From positions 1 to 39,245 of the IMG/VR virus record IMGVR_UViG_3300034109_000875: a stretch of DNA of 39,245 bases. One strand, 5' to 3'. How positions within the stretch are numbered: position 1 is the stretch's first letter; every line of letters starts with the position of its first letter. Shown piece by piece: positions 9,518 through 17,269 of the stretch. Origin of the DNA: a virus. The translations under genes and the position numbers were made by a program. Below the pieces are notes generated by a model. The model had not been told where the DNA came from and made no database searches. It saw nothing but the letters and a program-made list of their open reading frames with translations.

Positions 9518-10567
9518 ATGCCCAACCTTCTGACCCCGGCTTTTGGCGCCAGCACCTTCAGCGCCACGCTGACCATCCCGGTCAACTTCGGCAGCAACCC
9601 GAACCGCGCCCTGTTCGGCCAAGCGTTCTTCGACAAGAACTTTGAGCCCAACGTTGGCGACGTCACCAGTGTGGTCATCGACCCCACCGGGGCCAACATC
9701 GCCTGCACCATCGGCGCCAGGCGCGCGGGTTCCAGCGTGCTGGGCCAGCCAGGGTTCCTGCAGTCCTTCGCAGCCGCTGGCAGCTTGCCCACAGGCACCA
9801 AGGATGTGGTCATCACGGCAAACACCGCAGACGGCTTGCCCCGCGGCTGGTGCCAACCGCTGGACGACACCACGGCGCTGAGCGCTGAAGTCACCAGCAC
9901 GGGGTTCAACACCGCACCATCTGCCACGGTGTCCAGCGCCACAGGGCGCAAGGTGTACGCCATGGTGGCCGGCTCGCTGGCGGATGGGCAGACCATCACC
10001 CCATCAGCGCCTGCCACGCAAGCCACCAGGGTGCTGCAGGCTGCTGCCGCGAACTTTGCCGGCGCCATCTGGCAAGAAGATGGCGCTGCATCCGTCACCA
10101 TCGACGGGTCTTACACCGGGTCCACCACACAGTGGGCTGTCACGGCATTCAGCGCCACAGGCCCCGGCCCCGGCGCCACGATTACCGGGTCCATCACCGC
10201 TGACGACGCATTGCCCTCCGGCGCTCTGGGTCTGCAGTCCAGCAGCGTCACCGGCAGCATCGTGCTGGACGCAACGCTGCCAACCGGGCAAGCCAGCGGC
10301 GTGGCCGGCAGCACGCTGCGCACCTTGCCCTACAGCCGCAATTCCGGCTCGCGCCCTGTCAGCCTGCCCGGCAACGCGATTGCGGTGCTCACTGACGACG
10401 CGTCGCTGACGCGCATTGCAGGGGCCACCAGCCTGACCCTGGGGCTCGATGGCCGCCTGACTTTCAGCGATGCGGCGCTGCCAGCGCCAGGCACCAGTGT
10501 GATCGCGGTCACGCGCGAAGCCGACGGCCGCCTGGGCGTCGAGCGTTACCAGGTCGTGTCGGGCTGA
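9518..10567 (+). CDS. Virion accessory protein with SG-type repeats
   Basis: A 349-residue Ala/Ser/Thr/Gly-rich protein. The N-terminal half is a beta-rich domain of unknown family. Around residues 220-270 are two copies of a repeat of the form 'GSI..DA.LPSGA', which recurs in the next gene. The C terminus ends in a compact beta element. GAGGAAAC precedes the ATG, and the stop is seven bases from the next start, so the two are co-translated. The role is unknown; a head or neck decoration protein is the likeliest by context. Confidence 0.65.
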   Translation: MPNLLTPAFGASTFSATLTIPVNFGSNPNRALFGQAFFDKNFEPNVGDVTSVVIDPTGANIACTIGARRAGSSVLGQPGFLQSFAAAGSLPTGTKDVVITANTADGLPRGWCQPLDDTTALSAEVTSTGFNTAPSATVSSATGRKVYAMVAGSLADGQTITPSAPATQATRVLQAAAANFAGAIWQEDGAASVTIDGSYTGSTTQWAVTAFSATGPGPGATITGSITADDALPSGALGLQSSSVTGSIVLDATLPTGQASGVAGSTLRTLPYSRNSGSRPVSLPGNAIAVLTDDASLTRIAGATSLTLGLDGRLTFSDAALPAPGTSVIAVTREADGRLGVERYQVVSG

Positions 10568-10574
10568 GATCCAC

Positions 10575-11303
10575 ATGGCAGCGACCCACCGTTCCGACAA
10601 CGCCTTGCTTGCCGGTTACCACCACAGTGGCGACCGCGGCCTGGGCGTGCTGGGCTCGCAGGTGCCCACCACGGGCAGCCACGGGCCCGGCATGCTGTTC
10701 GCCGGCCTGTCGCTTCCTGCAGAAGCTGGCGACGAATTCATGGTGCGCATCAGCAGCGTGCCCGCTGGCCTGACCCTGGTGGTCGAGGAAGACAGCTCGT
10801 TTGTGGCCAGTGGCGCCGCGTCTGGCGTCTACGTTGGCCTGTATGAAGGCCTCAAGAACGGCGCCAGCTACGGCAGCAACACCTACACCATCACGCTGGG
10901 CCCCGGCCTGGCAGGGGTGGTGGACCTTGACGCGGCTCTGGTCAGCGGTGCGTTCGGCAACACCGGCGGGTCCAACATCAGCGGCGCGCTGGAGCTGGAA
11001 ACCACGCTGGCCAGCGGTGCCTTCGGCATCGGCATTCAGGCCAGCCTGAGCGGCGTGGTCGGGCTTGACGCTGCTGTGGCCACTGGCGCTTTTGGCAACA
11101 CCGGCGGGTCAAGCCTGGCTGGCGCGGTGGATCTTGGCGCGGCTCTGCCCAGCGGCCTCGTGAGCACTGCCGGCATGTCCAACCTGAGCGGGCTCATTCA
11201 ACTTGGCGACGGCCTGCAAAGCGGGCGCCTGCTGGGCCTGCGTGTCCGTGGCGTGTTGTGGCCGGCGCGCGAGGAACGTAGCCTCCTGCGTGAAGGCTGG
11301 TAA
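10575..11303 (+). CDS. Virion accessory protein with short tandem repeats
   Basis: A 242-residue protein. Residues 1-115 form a domain opening with HRSDNALLAGYHHSGDRG and having Ig-like strands. Residues about 116-225 are tandem 23-27-residue repeats of pattern 'LSG.V.LDAAL.SGAFGNTGG'. The repeats are shared with the preceding gene, suggesting the two proteins assemble together or arose by exchange. The gene ends just before the connector start. The function is unknown. Confidence 0.65.
   Translation: MAATHRSDNALLAGYHHSGDRGLGVLGSQVPTTGSHGPGMLFAGLSLPAEAGDEFMVRISSVPAGLTLVVEEDSSFVASGAASGVYVGLYEGLKNGASYGSNTYTITLGPGLAGVVDLDAALVSGAFGNTGGSNISGALELETTLASGAFGIGIQASLSGVVGLDAAVATGAFGNTGGSSLAGAVDLGAALPSGLVSTAGMSNLSGLIQLGDGLQSGRLLGLRVRGVLWPAREERSLLREGW
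10908..11240 (+). repeat. Tandem protein-coding repeats (LSG-V-LDAAL-SGAFG)
   Basis: About four to five degenerate copies of a 70-80-base unit lie inside the accessory gene ending at 11303. Two copies encode the near-identical string LVSGAFGNTGGS or VATGAFGNTGGS (around 10942-10971 and 11083-11112). Related units occur in the preceding gene at about 10170-10310. Confidence 0.7.
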
Positions 11304-11307
11304 AAAA

Positions 11308-11895
11308 ATGTCTATCACCACCATTACACCTGCGGCGTTCGAGCCGGTGACCATTGAAGAAGCGCGTGCACAGTGCCGCTGTGGCGCCGAAGAAGACGTG
11401 CTGCTGGGCATCTACATCGCTGCTGCCCGCGAAGCGTGCGAAACCATCATCCGCCAGAACATCGTGCAGCGGCTGGTGGAGCAGACCGAAGACGGCTTCC
11501 CGGCGCAGGACGACCTGCAGCTGCGCGAGATGCCTGTGTATGCCGTAGCCCTGGTGGAGTACGCCGACGCCAACGGCACCACGCAAGCACTGCCCACAAC
11601 CGCCTATGCGTTTGACCCATCGGGCCTGGCCGGTGGCCGCGCCTGGCTGTCGCCTGCCTTGGGCACTATCTGGCCCACCACGGAAAAGTCCACAGCGGCG
11701 GTGCGCGTGCAGTACGTCAGCGGTTTTGCGGCAACCCCCGAAGAAGTGCCGGCGGCCATCAAGCAGTGGCTGCTGATGACCGTGGCTTTGCTGTACGGCC
11801 AGCGCGAGTCCATGGACGCAGGCGGGCGCATGACCGAACTGCCCAGCCGCTTTGTGGACCGCATGCTGGACCGTTACGTGCAGTACAGCGTCTAA
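11308..11895 (+). CDS. Head-tail connector, gp6-like
   Basis: A 195-residue protein of the HK97 gp6/phiE125 gp8-like connector family. The helical N terminus begins ITPAAFEPVTIEEARAQC, continues with LLGIYIAAAREACE, a central beta region, and the C-terminal helix PAAIKQWLLMTVALLYGQRE. It forms the adaptor ring under the portal. The ATG at 11308 follows the previous TAA by four bases and an A-rich tract. It is separated from the capsid gene by about 5.5 kb of accessory genes, an unusual distance. Confidence 0.85.
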   Translation: MSITTITPAAFEPVTIEEARAQCRCGAEEDVLLGIYIAAAREACETIIRQNIVQRLVEQTEDGFPAQDDLQLREMPVYAVALVEYADANGTTQALPTTAYAFDPSGLAGGRAWLSPALGTIWPTTEKSTAAVRVQYVSGFAATPEEVPAAIKQWLLMTVALLYGQRESMDAGGRMTELPSRFVDRMLDRYVQYSV

Positions 11896-11908
11896 GGCAG
11901 CCAGCACC

Positions 11909-12253
11909 ATGCAAGCCGCCGGCCACTTCAACCAGCGCGTCGTGATCGAGGCGCCCACTGCCGCCCGTGACCCGCGTGGCCAGCGCTCAGCGGCAGCGCC
12001 CACCTGGTCGCCTGTGGCCACCGTGTGGGCCCACGTGCAGCCCCTGCGCGGGCGTGAGTACTTTGCAGCCGGCGCGATGCAAAGCGAAGCCAGCGTGCGG
12101 TTTCGCCTGCGCTGGCGCGACGGCATCACCGGCGCCATGCGCGTGGTGTGGCGCGGCGTGGCATACGCCATCGTGGCGCCGCCCATCGATGTAGACGGTG
12201 GCTGCCACACGCTGGAGCTGATGTGTGCGGCTGGTGGGCGCGACAGCCACTGA
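11909..12253 (+). CDS. Head closure / head-tail adaptor
   Basis: A 114-residue small beta-barrel protein of the SPP1 gp16/HK97 gp7 type. The pattern is FNQRVVIEAPTA..DPRGQ, then WSPVATVWAHVQPLRGREYFAAG, then RFRLRWRDGITGAMRVVWRG. Its ring closes the head exit after packaging. It follows the connector by 13 bases, the standard order. An upstream in-frame ATG exists but lies within the connector gene, so I use 11909. Confidence 0.83.
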   Translation: MQAAGHFNQRVVIEAPTAARDPRGQRSAAAPTWSPVATVWAHVQPLRGREYFAAGAMQSEASVRFRLRWRDGITGAMRVVWRGVAYAIVAPPIDVDGGCHTLELMCAAGGRDSH

Positions 12254-12288
12254 ACAAGCAATTCTTGCAACTCATTGGGGATTCAAAA

Positions 12289-12531
12289 ATGGCAATTCTT
12301 GCAAGCGCTACAGGCGTTCCATTCACGCCGGTCGTCGGGCTTTTTTCGGTCGTCAGCAAGGGCGGACCTGCGACGCTGTTACGAAGGGGCGCATCAGGTG
12401 CGCCGCAGGCCATTGCAGGCGTCATCGAACCTGAGACCGCATTGGATGTCAACAACGCCGTGGCCGGCCAGGTGTGGGAGTTTGCGGCGGCGCCAGGCGT
12501 GACGGTTCGTGCTGACGGTACGCCGGCATAA
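12289..12531 (+). CDS. Small virion-block protein, unknown
   Basis: An 80-residue protein at the left edge of the lower-GC insert. It is hydrophobic and Ala/Val-rich with a predicted beta-hairpin (PQAIAGVIEPETALDVNN). Its spacing to the next gene is 12 bases. It starts after a short AT-richer spacer, and base composition begins to differ from the flanking connector genes here. The family is not recognised. Confidence 0.5.
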   Translation: MAILASATGVPFTPVVGLFSVVSKGGPATLLRRGASGAPQAIAGVIEPETALDVNNAVAGQVWEFAAAPGVTVRADGTPA

Positions 12532-12543
12532 CCGAAGACTGCA

Positions 12544-14391
12544 ATGGCACTTACTGCAATTCGTGGCGTAGTTGAGTCGCCGCTGCAGCCCGCACTGCGC
12601 AGCCCGCTTGCGCCTGGGGTGGGGGGTGCGCCTCTGTCGCTGACAGCGCAAACCCAGGCCATCGCACAAATATCAGGCCGCGTGGCAGCGCTGTTTGACA
12701 CGCAAGACCTGAGCACGATGTACACGACCCGTGCGGGGTCTACGCTGATCGGCACGCCAGGAAATGGGACAGCGCAGTTTGTCGGGCGATGGGAGGATAT
12801 TTCCCGGGGGCGGGTGCTTGGTGCGGAGTTGGTTGCAAACGGGTCGTTTGATTCAACCACTACCGGCTGGGCGCCAGCAGTGGATAGCGTCCTTTCGGTT
12901 GAATCTGGCACGTTGAAGATTTTGACGGCTGTTGCGCAAAGCGCAGCCGGAGCGACTGTTGCAACAGTTGTAGGTAAAACATACAAATTCAGCGCTGAAG
13001 TAATAGAGGCCGAGCGCAATACGTCCATTTGCGTTGGTACTGGCGTCGGTGGTTCTGACCTATTCGGGTCTTCTGAAGCGGCTGGTCCGCGTACAGTTTC
13101 ATGCGTTTTTGTAGCTGTTGGTGCGACAACTCATCTCTATCTGCTATATCGCAATAATGCGCCTGGGCAGTTCGCCAGATTCGACAACATCTCAGTCCGC
13201 GAACTCCCCGGCCACCACGCCCTAGCCCCGAACGACACCACCGGCAGGGTGCAGTTGAGCGCGCGGGTGAATCTAGTCGAGCGCACCGAAGACTTTTCTA
13301 ACGTCTATTGGAGCAAAACGCGCAGCGTAATTACGAGCGGCTTCACAGACCCACTTGGTGGCACGACGGCCAACAAAATAACTGACAACAGCGCAGGCGG
13401 GGCCAATTCAGTAATTGCTGGTAGGACAGGTATAACGCTACCTGCGCTGTCAACGGAATACACCTGGAGCGCGTCCCTAAAGGCAGATCAGTTGACAATT
13501 GGGGCTTTGCGGGTGTCTGGGTTTACCACCCCCGGAAACGTCGCAGCATATTTCAATCTTGCGACCGGGGCGGTTATGACCGTTGGGGCTGGGCTGACAG
13601 CCGCTATTTCGTCGCAGGGAAATGGATGGTATCGGTGCTCGATAAAGTTTACACTTGGCGCCGTTGACGCCAACGGCGATGTTCAGATTTTGCCGATCCA
13701 AACCGATAACAACAACGACTGCGACCTAGACGGTACGTCTAGCATTTTTATCTGGGGCGCCGACCTCCGCCCCACCAACGTCCACGCAGCCGGCTCAATC
13801 CCCCCATACCAGCGCGTCGTTGACGCAGAAACCTACGACTCCGTAGGCTTCCCCTACCGCTTCATCCCCAACGGCACCGGGCAGGGACTTACGACGAGCA
13901 CAATTACTCCGGGGAGTGATAAGGTTACGGTGGTTTCTGGCTTGCGGAAACTAAGTGATGCATCAAGGCAAATCGTGCTGGAACACGGAAACTGGGGAAC
14001 TCCGTTGTCCGGGTCGCTTACCCTAAATGCGCCGACCTCAGGCCCGGCACAATATGTATTCTCGTCTGGCGGCACCACTGCGGTTAACGCATCGACTGCT
14101 GTGATTGCGGCGCCCGATACGGCGGTCATGACGCTACACGGTTCCATAAGCGCACCAAGCGCGAGCATAAATCGCAATAACGGCACTCCCGTTGTAGTGA
14201 CTACAACGCAAGGCACCGGAAACTATCTTGCCTACTCGCTCAACATCTTCGGTCGCAGTGTTGCATCAGGCGGCTCACTCTGGTTTGGCGGCCAAGGTTT
14301 CCGGCAATTCGTCTGCTTCGGCCCGGCCTTGAGCGCTGGCGAACTTGCCACCGTCGAATCCTGGGTTAACGAATCCACAAAGGCGTACTGA
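12544..14391 (+). CDS. Acquired virion fibre/spike-like protein with carbohydrate-binding-like modules
   Basis: A 615-residue protein with clearly lower GC and different codon use from its neighbours. A segment at about 95-220 has the jelly-roll pattern of CBM4/9-like modules (GAELVANGSFDSTTTGW ... ARFDNISVRE). A second module at about 235-420 starts with a phage head-spike/fibre motif (NLVERTEDFSNVYWSKTR) and ends with IFIWGADLRP. The C terminus (about 430-615) has a LamG-like ending with FVCFGPALSAGELATVESWVNE. It is probably a surface-exposed adhesin or decoration protein. GC-rich islands at 13200-13250 and 13765-13860 suggest mosaic assembly. Confidence 0.75.
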   Translation: MALTAIRGVVESPLQPALRSPLAPGVGGAPLSLTAQTQAIAQISGRVAALFDTQDLSTMYTTRAGSTLIGTPGNGTAQFVGRWEDISRGRVLGAELVANGSFDSTTTGWAPAVDSVLSVESGTLKILTAVAQSAAGATVATVVGKTYKFSAEVIEAERNTSICVGTGVGGSDLFGSSEAAGPRTVSCVFVAVGATTHLYLLYRNNAPGQFARFDNISVRELPGHHALAPNDTTGRVQLSARVNLVERTEDFSNVYWSKTRSVITSGFTDPLGGTTANKITDNSAGGANSVIAGRTGITLPALSTEYTWSASLKADQLTIGALRVSGFTTPGNVAAYFNLATGAVMTVGAGLTAAISSQGNGWYRCSIKFTLGAVDANGDVQILPIQTDNNNDCDLDGTSSIFIWGADLRPTNVHAAGSIPPYQRVVDAETYDSVGFPYRFIPNGTGQGLTTSTITPGSDKVTVVSGLRKLSDASRQIVLEHGNWGTPLSGSLTLNAPTSGPAQYVFSSGGTTAVNASTAVIAAPDTAVMTLHGSISAPSASINRNNGTPVVVTTTQGTGNYLAYSLNIFGRSVASGGSLWFGGQGFRQFVCFGPALSAGELATVESWVNESTKAY

Positions 14392-14392
14392 C

Positions 14393-14650
14393 ATGCCAAT
14401 CGTCACCCTTTATGTCGCCGCCGCAGATGCCCAAGCCGCGCACGAATACGCGCAGATTCTGGCCGCAGAAAACGGCACGCCTGATGACGTGCTTGGATTC
14501 TTCCAGCGCGTCAAGTGCTATTCCGAAAACGCTTACGACGAAGACATTGAAGACGGCACTGAGCCTGTCATTGGTTATATCGAAGCTGGCGACTGTCCGC
14601 AGTACCTGATTGACGGCTTTGACCTCGTAAGCTACGTGGAGACTTTGTAA
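14393..14650 (+). CDS. Small acidic protein, unknown
   Basis: An 85-residue acidic protein (ENAYDEDIEDGTEPVIGYIEAGDCP) in the lower-GC insert. It starts one base after the preceding TGA and overlaps the next ATG (TAATG). It has no membrane segment. It may be a chaperone or partner of the fibre-like protein, but that rests only on adjacency. Confidence 0.6.
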   Translation: MPIVTLYVAAADAQAAHEYAQILAAENGTPDDVLGFFQRVKCYSENAYDEDIEDGTEPVIGYIEAGDCPQYLIDGFDLVSYVETL

Positions 14651-14913
14651 TGCCAAGCGTCAAAGCCCCCAAAGAACCCAAGCCGCCGAAGCCGCCAAAG
14701 AATCCGCGTACCAAACCAATCGGCAAGCCTGAAAAGCCAAAGAAGCCGGCAAAGGACAAACCTGCCAAGGCCGAGCGGGTTGCAAAGGTGCGCGCGGCCA
14801 GCAAAGGCAAGTACAAAACCGCCGCTGAAGTGCGCGCGGTCATTGCGAAGATTGAAGCCACGACAGACCCGCTGGATACTGTGCTTTCAAACTTTGGCTT
14901 GAGGGTGGGGTAA
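14650..14913 (+). CDS. Lys/Pro-rich small protein, unknown
   Basis: An 87-residue, very basic protein. Residues 5-45 are Lys-Pro repeats (KEPKPPKPPKNP type), followed by a short helical domain, AAEVRAVIAKIEATTDP. The basic disordered N terminus could bind nucleic acid or an acidic partner such as the gene just upstream, whose ATG junction it overlaps. It closes the lower-GC insert; normal composition resumes at 15005. Its function is unknown. Confidence 0.55.
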   Translation: MPSVKAPKEPKPPKPPKNPRTKPIGKPEKPKKPAKDKPAKAERVAKVRAASKGKYKTAAEVRAVIAKIEATTDPLDTVLSNFGLRVG

Positions 14914-15004
14914 TGACCCCATCCGGCCCCATCCGCATCAAGACCGGAGAGACCCATGCCTCGTGACCTGAACCCCACCCACAGCTCGACGTAAACCACC
15001 CCCC

Positions 15005-15556
15005 ATGCTCTCCGCCAAAGTCACCGGCCTGCCCGACCTGAAAGAAGCCCTGGCCACCTTGGTGCCCAAGCTGCGTGTGCGCGCCCTGCGCAACGCCCTG
15101 GCCGCCGGTGCGCGCCTGGTGCAGGCGTCTGCACGCGCGGCCACGCCGGTCATCAGCCCCGGGGCGCTGGCGGTGCGCAAGGGCTACCGCAAGCCGGGCA
15201 CGGTGAAGAAGGCCATCAGCGTGCGCACCAGCAAGCTGGCCAGGCGCAACGGTGACGTGGGCGTGTTCGTGAACGTGCGCCCGGCCAAGCCAGGCCAGCG
15301 CGGGGCGCGCAACCCGAACGACCCGTTTTACTGGCGCTTCATCAACTGGGACATCAACCCGGCCAACTTCGACCGCAGCGCAGCCGGCCGCCGCGAACGC
15401 CGCAGGCTCAACAACATTGGAGCCCCCAAGCTACGGCGTGGCGCCAGGTTCCTGGAACGTGGCGCCGCACGGCTGGGTGATGCGCTGGCCTTGTTCATTT
15501 CCAAGATCGGACCGGCCATCGCGCGGCTGAACCGCCCCAAGTCCACCGCACCGTGA
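15005..15556 (+). CDS. HK97 gp10-like neck/tail completion protein
   Basis: A 183-residue basic protein. The N-terminal pattern (VTGLPDLKEALATLVPKLRVRALRNALAAGARLVQASARA) is typical of HK97 gp10-like proteins. It is followed by a strand-rich centre and the FYWRFINWD motif seen in this family. These proteins join the head connector to the tail terminator. Codon use is back to the phage norm. The gap of about 90 bases upstream contains only very short frames. Confidence 0.82.
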   Translation: MLSAKVTGLPDLKEALATLVPKLRVRALRNALAAGARLVQASARAATPVISPGALAVRKGYRKPGTVKKAISVRTSKLARRNGDVGVFVNVRPAKPGQRGARNPNDPFYWRFINWDINPANFDRSAAGRRERRRLNNIGAPKLRRGARFLERGAARLGDALALFISKIGPAIARLNRPKSTAP

Positions 15557-15563
15557 CATTGCC

Positions 15564-15926
15564 ATGAGCGTCGAAACCGACTTCCACACCCTGCTGCTGG
15601 GGCACGCCCCGCTGGCGGCCCTGGTGGGCAACCGTGTGGCGCAGCACGCCGTGCCGGAAGGGGCCGACTTCCCGCTGGTGGTCTACACCGTGGCGCACAC
15701 GCCGCTGCTGAGCCTGGGCAATGTGCAGCTGGCCGACCAGTGCGCCATCACCGTGCAGTGCTGGGCCCAGGGCGCGCTGCAGGCCGACGAACTGGCAGAT
15801 GCCGTGGTGCAGGCCCTGGCCGGTGCCAACGGCGCCACAGGCGCCTGCATGGTGGCCCGCGTGGGCCTGTTCGACAGCGACCTGCAGCTGGACTGCACCG
15901 AAGTGAGCGTGGAGTGGTGGGCCTGA
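15564..15926 (+). CDS. Tail completion protein, DUF3168
   Basis: A 120-residue protein of DUF3168 type. It has a short N-terminal helix (FHTLLLGHAPLAALVGNRV), PLVVYTV, and a C-terminal helix-strand unit around ALQADELADAVVQAL. Members cap the tail tube at its head-proximal end. It starts seven bases after the gp10-like stop, and is followed by a terminator before the tail tube gene. Confidence 0.82.
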   Translation: MSVETDFHTLLLGHAPLAALVGNRVAQHAVPEGADFPLVVYTVAHTPLLSLGNVQLADQCAITVQCWAQGALQADELADAVVQALAGANGATGACMVARVGLFDSDLQLDCTEVSVEWWA

Positions 15927-15978
15927 ACCGCAAGCCCGCAATGTGAACTGCGCGGCACCCGCCGCCCGCTTTTTAACC

Positions 15979-16002
15979 AGCCCGCCTTGTGCGGGCTTTT
16001 TT
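15979..16002 (+). terminator. Rho-independent terminator before the tail tube gene
   Basis: Stem AGCCCGC/GCGGGCT (15979-15985 and 15991-15997) with loop CTTGT, running into a T tract. The loop and core stem are the same as in the hairpin before the capsid gene at 4433. Confidence 0.78.
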
Positions 16003-16022
16003 GTACCTGAAAGGAGCCAGTC

Positions 16023-16673
16023 ATGGCACAAGGCGACATCATCATTGGCCGCAACGTGCGGGTCGAGGTCAGCAAGACCGAAGGCACGCCCATCGCGGTT
16101 ACCGCCGTCACCCAGGCATCGCCCGGGGTGGCCACCGCCACGGCCCACGGCCTGGCAACCAAGAGCGTGGGCTACTTCTCGGTGGCCAACGGCATGACGC
16201 AGCTCGAAGGCCAGGCCGTGCGCCTGGGCGCCGTGGCTGCCAACACCTTTGCGCTGGAAGACCAGAACAGCACCACGTACCCGGCCTTCACCACCGGCAC
16301 CTTCGTGCCCATCACCCAGTGGGCCACGCTGGCCAAAAGCACCACTTTCAGCGAAGGCGGCGGCGATGCCGAGAAGATCAACGTCACCACGCTGCTGGAC
16401 AACACCCGCAAAGAACGCAACGGCCTGCTGGCCAGCGAAACCGTGAGCATCCAGCTGCTGGCCGAATCGCTGCCCAGCGAAGCGCTGCAGATCATCATCG
16501 ACGCCGCGCGCCAGAGCAAGCTGCTGGTGTTTCGCGTCACCTGGGCCAACGGCGACGTGGCCGTGTTCCGTGGCGAACCCAGCAAGCCGGGGCGTGACGT
16601 GCAGCAGGGCCAGGCCGGCACTGGCAGCGTGAGCGTCACCGTCACCGGCTTTGTGGCCAACGGCCCGGCCTGA
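16023..16673 (+). CDS. Major tail tube protein
   Basis: A 216-residue protein with the tail tube pattern. It begins MAQGDIIIGRNVRVEVSK, has central strands ITQWATLAKSTTFSEGGG and VTTLLDNTRKERNGLLASETVSIQ, and a C terminus GSVSVTVTGFVANG. It polymerises into hexameric rings around the tape measure. AAAGGAG lies 7 bases before the ATG, the strongest ribosome site in the tail block, in keeping with high expression. It is directly followed by the chaperone gene, whose ATG overlaps the stop (TGATG). Confidence 0.88.
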   Translation: MAQGDIIIGRNVRVEVSKTEGTPIAVTAVTQASPGVATATAHGLATKSVGYFSVANGMTQLEGQAVRLGAVAANTFALEDQNSTTYPAFTTGTFVPITQWATLAKSTTFSEGGGDAEKINVTTLLDNTRKERNGLLASETVSIQLLAESLPSEALQIIIDAARQSKLLVFRVTWANGDVAVFRGEPSKPGRDVQQGQAGTGSVSVTVTGFVANGPA

Positions 16674-17032
16674 TGGCAACGCCTGAAGTCACCCGCGTGC
16701 TGCGGGCGCTGGACCAGCAGCGCATGCACTGGGTGGACATTGCCCCGGGCCTGCGCGTGCAGTACCGCCGGCCGCTGGAATGCGACATGCGCACGCTGCA
16801 CCAGGGCGTGGACGTGGACCACTGCGTTCAGTTTGTCTGCGGCTGGGAAGGCTTCACCGAAGCCACCTTCCTGGGCCAGGGTGTGGGCGCTGACGACCCC
16901 ATGCCATTCGACACTGACCTGTGGGCCGCCTATGTGCGCGACCGTGTGCACCTGGTGGGCACCGTGGCCCAGGCCATTGCGGGCAGCGTGGCGCAGCACC
17001 TGGCGCAGAAAGCGGCTGCAGAAAAAAACTGA
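16673..17032 (+). CDS. Tail assembly chaperone, upstream part (gpG-like)
   Basis: A 119-residue protein between tail tube and tape measure, the fixed place of the lambda gpG analogue. It holds the tape measure during tube assembly. The N terminus is helical with conserved hydrophobic/aromatic residues (HWVDIAPGLRVQYRRP). The 3' end carries a slippery heptamer, so most ribosomes should stop at 17030 and some shift -1 to make the longer GT-type product. Confidence 0.85.
   Translation: MATPEVTRVLRALDQQRMHWVDIAPGLRVQYRRPLECDMRTLHQGVDVDHCVQFVCGWEGFTEATFLGQGVGADDPMPFDTDLWAAYVRDRVHLVGTVAQAIAGSVAQHLAQKAAAEKN
17023..17029 (+). promoter_or_regulatory. -1 ribosomal frameshift site A AAA AAC
   Basis: The heptamer is in the correct phase (X XXY YYZ) with codons AAA and AAC of the upstream frame, and the 0-frame stop TGA follows immediately at 17030. 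Slipping by -1 joins the frame ending at 17268. Confidence 0.85.
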
Positions 17033-17268
17033 TTGCCCTGCTCGACGAACAGTCTGGCGTCGAGTTCAAGGGCGAACACCTGCAGGCCACCGACAACGAC
17101 GTGATGGTCATCCGAGCCTGGAACCTGTTGGCAAACGGCAGCGGCGCCGTGGACTGGGCGGGCCTGCCCTATGCCGTGGCGCTGTTCGGCGTCACCGACG
17201 TGGAAGCACTGTTGCACGGCCTGCTGACCATCAAGACCCACAAACCCCCAACCGCGGCAGACACCTGA
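17029..17268 (+). CDS. Tail assembly chaperone, frameshift extension (gpT-like)
   Basis: An open -1 frame of about 79 residues, beginning after the slippery site with LIALLDEQSGVEFKGEHL and ending with LLTIKTHKPPTAADT. It has no credible start of its own, so it is expressed as the C-terminal part of a fusion of about 198 residues starting at 16673. This is the T domain of the lambda G/GT pair, which recruits the tube protein. It ends two bases before the tape measure ATG. Confidence 0.82.
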   Translation: MIALLDEQSGVEFKGEHLQATDNDVMVIRAWNLLANGSGAVDWAGLPYAVALFGVTDVEALLHGLLTIKTHKPPTAADT

Positions 17269-17269
17269 T

